Assembly: GCA_964644555.1 (NCBI GenBank)
Contig: CAZXWI010000072.1
Location: 1-7,920 of the forward strand
DNA from: RUG14186 sp964644555
Lineage (GTDB): Bacteria > Bacillota > Clostridia > Eubacteriales > Anaerofustaceae
Reading direction: 5' to 3'
DNA length: 7,920 nt
Part shown: positions 6,926 through 7,920 of the stretch, in pieces
Layout of the letters: every line of letters begins with the position of its first letter
How positions within the stretch are numbered: the first letter of the stretch is position 1
Translations under genes and position numbers: made by a program
Notes under the pieces: generated by a model
Databases searched by the model: none
What the model saw: only the letters and a program-made list of their open reading frames with translations
What the model was told of the DNA's origin: nothing

Positions 6926-6934
6926 ATTATATCA
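6926..6934 (-). promoter_or_regulatory. Extended -10 promoter of tdk
   Basis: TGATATAAT on the minus strand: perfect TATAAT (6931-6926) with the extended TG. No convincing -35 is visible at 16-19 nt. Its distance to the GGGAG ribosome binding site (6915-6911) allows a very short leader. Confidence 0.6.
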
Positions 6935-6963
6935 TTAAAAGAATAAAAAATCGCATTTCCTTT

Positions 6964-6991
6964 TTGAAAAAATGCTTAAGAGTTGTAATAT
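6964..6991 (+). promoter_or_regulatory. Promoter of the lipoprotein gene
   Basis: TTGAAA (6964-6969), a 16-nt spacer, and TAATAT (6986-6991). An overlapping TATAGT (6989-6994) is an alternative -10. The predicted start near 6998 leaves a leader of about 24 nt, which contains GGAG (7012-7015) 6 nt before the ATG. Consensus match only. Confidence 0.5.
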
Positions 6992-7021
6992 AGTAAAAAC
7001 AATAAAAAATCGGAGAATATT

Positions 7022-7858
7022 ATGAACAGATTTTTAAAATATAAAAAGATTTTTTCGATATTATTAATACCGTGCTTATTCTTGATGCTATCTTCATGCA
7101 AAACAAATAAAGCCGTAAATGATACAGAAACAGGACTCATACAAACTGACGAGCCGAAATACAAATATGTTGACGGTGAATATCGCACTATTTCCGAATA
7201 TTTCAACAACGACGGATATTTGTATGCTATGAAAATTTCTGTACAAAACGGCATCATAAATAGCATATCATTCGATATGTTTAACGAAAACTTAAACCGA
7301 TTTTCAAATATGCACGATGAAAGCGAACTGAACAAAGCGGAAGTTTTTAAGTCCGACATAAAAACACTTACCAATGAAATTCTACAAAATCAAACATCTT
7401 TGAAAATCTATAAAGACGAAAATTATGCCTATGCATTTAAAGTTATGGCAAACCAAACAATAGAAAATGCGAAAAAAGGAAATACCGAAGTTTTTGTGGC
7501 GGATTTAAAGGAAGAATACAATAAAAGTTATACCAATCCGAATACAAATATAACTTCCTATTTGAATGTCGTCTATAACTACGGAACGGTAAACAGTCTG
7601 GAATTTTACCAAACAAACGAATTTAATGCCAAACTCAGTAACTACACCAATAACACAGCCGAAGACAGACCTCTTTCCTACAAAGAATTAATGCAATATC
7701 TCAACTTACTACCGAAAGACGAGCTGACATTAAAAAAGGACAACCCAACGGATTATCCTTTTATTGAAATTGATGATTATAATATTCTTTGCGATATGAT
7801 TAATTCATCGCGATATTCATTTTCGGGAAATTACGACTCGTTATTTTCCAGCTTGTAG
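7022..7858 (+). CDS. Predicted lipoprotein with degenerate FMN-binding-like repeats
   Basis: A 278-residue secreted, lipid-anchored protein of unknown function. A positively charged start (residues 1-9) precedes a hydrophobic core and the lipobox LSSC (23-26), so C26 should be acylated after signal peptidase II cleavage. The mature part begins with a Asn/Lys/Thr-rich tether. Residues 49-152 look like an FMN-binding domain: YVDGEY (49-54), a hairpin around the NGIINSISF turn (76-84), and a helix AFKVMANQTIENAKKGN (138-154). This helix resembles the one that follows the flavin-attachment motif [ST]GAT in that family. The motif itself is missing (DENYAY at 132-137). A second hairpin, YGTVNSLEF (187-195), echoes the first. 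The last 65 residues match nothing I recognise. Start chosen from GGAG at 7012-7015 and the signal peptide. The gene appears monocistronic. Its last 28 bp overlap the convergent ABC-F gene. Lipoprotein call firm; FMN-binding ancestry is an inference from motif spacing. Confidence 0.8.
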   Translation: MNRFLKYKKIFSILLIPCLFLMLSSCKTNKAVNDTETGLIQTDEPKYKYVDGEYRTISEYFNNDGYLYAMKISVQNGIINSISFDMFNENLNRFSNMHDESELNKAEVFKSDIKTLTNEILQNQTSLKIYKDENYAYAFKVMANQTIENAKKGNTEVFVADLKEEYNKSYTNPNTNITSYLNVVYNYGTVNSLEFYQTNEFNAKLSNYTNNTAEDRPLSYKELMQYLNLLPKDELTLKKDNPTDYPFIEIDDYNILCDMINSSRYSFSGNYDSLFSSL

Positions 7859-7920
7859 GATAGCTCCAGCCACTCAGCTTCCAAATCTTCATAATCGGAA
7901 ATGAGCTTATTATATATAGC
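7831..7920 (-). CDS. C-terminal end of a probable ABC-F family ATPase, cut by window edge
   Basis: From the right edge, 29 codons on the minus strand run to TAA (7833-7831). They include YEDLEAEWLELSYKLEN, a charged heptad-like segment. The pattern of a short linker, then EEW.ELS..LE, is typical of the C-terminal end of ABC-F ATPases (Uup/YdiF-like), ribosome-associated ATPases with two ABC domains. Only this tail is visible, so the subfamily cannot be named. It overlaps the lipoprotein gene by 28 bp tail to tail. Confidence 0.7.
   Translation of the reverse strand, partial: AIYNKLISDYEDLEAEWLELSYKLENNES

Noticed and set aside
6976..7374. 132-codon open frame on the minus strand across the lipoprotein start
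   Set aside because: Lies antisense to the lipoprotein signal peptide and promoter and has the composition expected of an antisense shadow, with no family resemblance.

Overview
The window is AT-rich chromosomal DNA that looks like an anaerobic low-GC Firmicute, most likely a clostridial lineage. The evidence is the gene content and order (tilS-hpt in tandem, secA-prfB in tandem), AGGAG-type ribosome binding sites, TATAAT-type promoters, and a NifX-like protein with a cysteine-rich N-terminus of a kind I associate with clostridial Mrp/Nbp35 proteins. I cannot name the genus. It reads as core housekeeping sequence: I see no insertion sequence, phage gene, CRISPR array, tRNA or rRNA.

Layout, left to right. 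Positions 1-1953 (minus strand) hold tilS followed by hpt, 15 nt apart; hpt runs off the left edge with at least 179 codons. The 179-bp gap 1954-2132 carries two divergent promoters. The tilS promoter lies so close to the ATG that the tilS mRNA is predicted to be leaderless. Positions 2133-6236 (plus strand) form a secA-prfB-(NifX-like) operon. prfB is split by an in-frame UGA at 4773-4775 and is restored by the classic autoregulatory +1 frameshift of release factor 2. Its stimulatory Shine-Dalgarno-like element sits 3 nt farther upstream than in the textbook E. coli site. The NifX-like gene starts in an ATGA overlap with the prfB stop. A hairpin at 6248-6297 closes the operon, and its U-tract doubles as the last codons of the convergent gene tdk (6303-6902, minus). 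After a 119-bp gap with divergent promoters comes a predicted lipoprotein gene (7022-7858, plus) that resembles a worn-down FMN-binding domain protein. Its 3' end overlaps by 28 bp, tail to tail, the C-terminal codons of a probable ABC-F ATPase gene (7831-7920, minus, entering from the right).

Functionally, most genes serve basic information processing and nucleotide salvage: TilS modifies tRNA-Ile, RF2 terminates translation at UGA/UAA, SecA drives protein export, and Hpt and Tdk salvage a purine base and thymidine. The less ordinary items are the small NifX-like protein with four N-terminal cysteines in the secA-prfB operon, and the degenerate FMN-binding-like lipoprotein. I found no obvious undescribed multi-gene system; the points worth a second look are local ones, mainly in prfB and its downstream partner.
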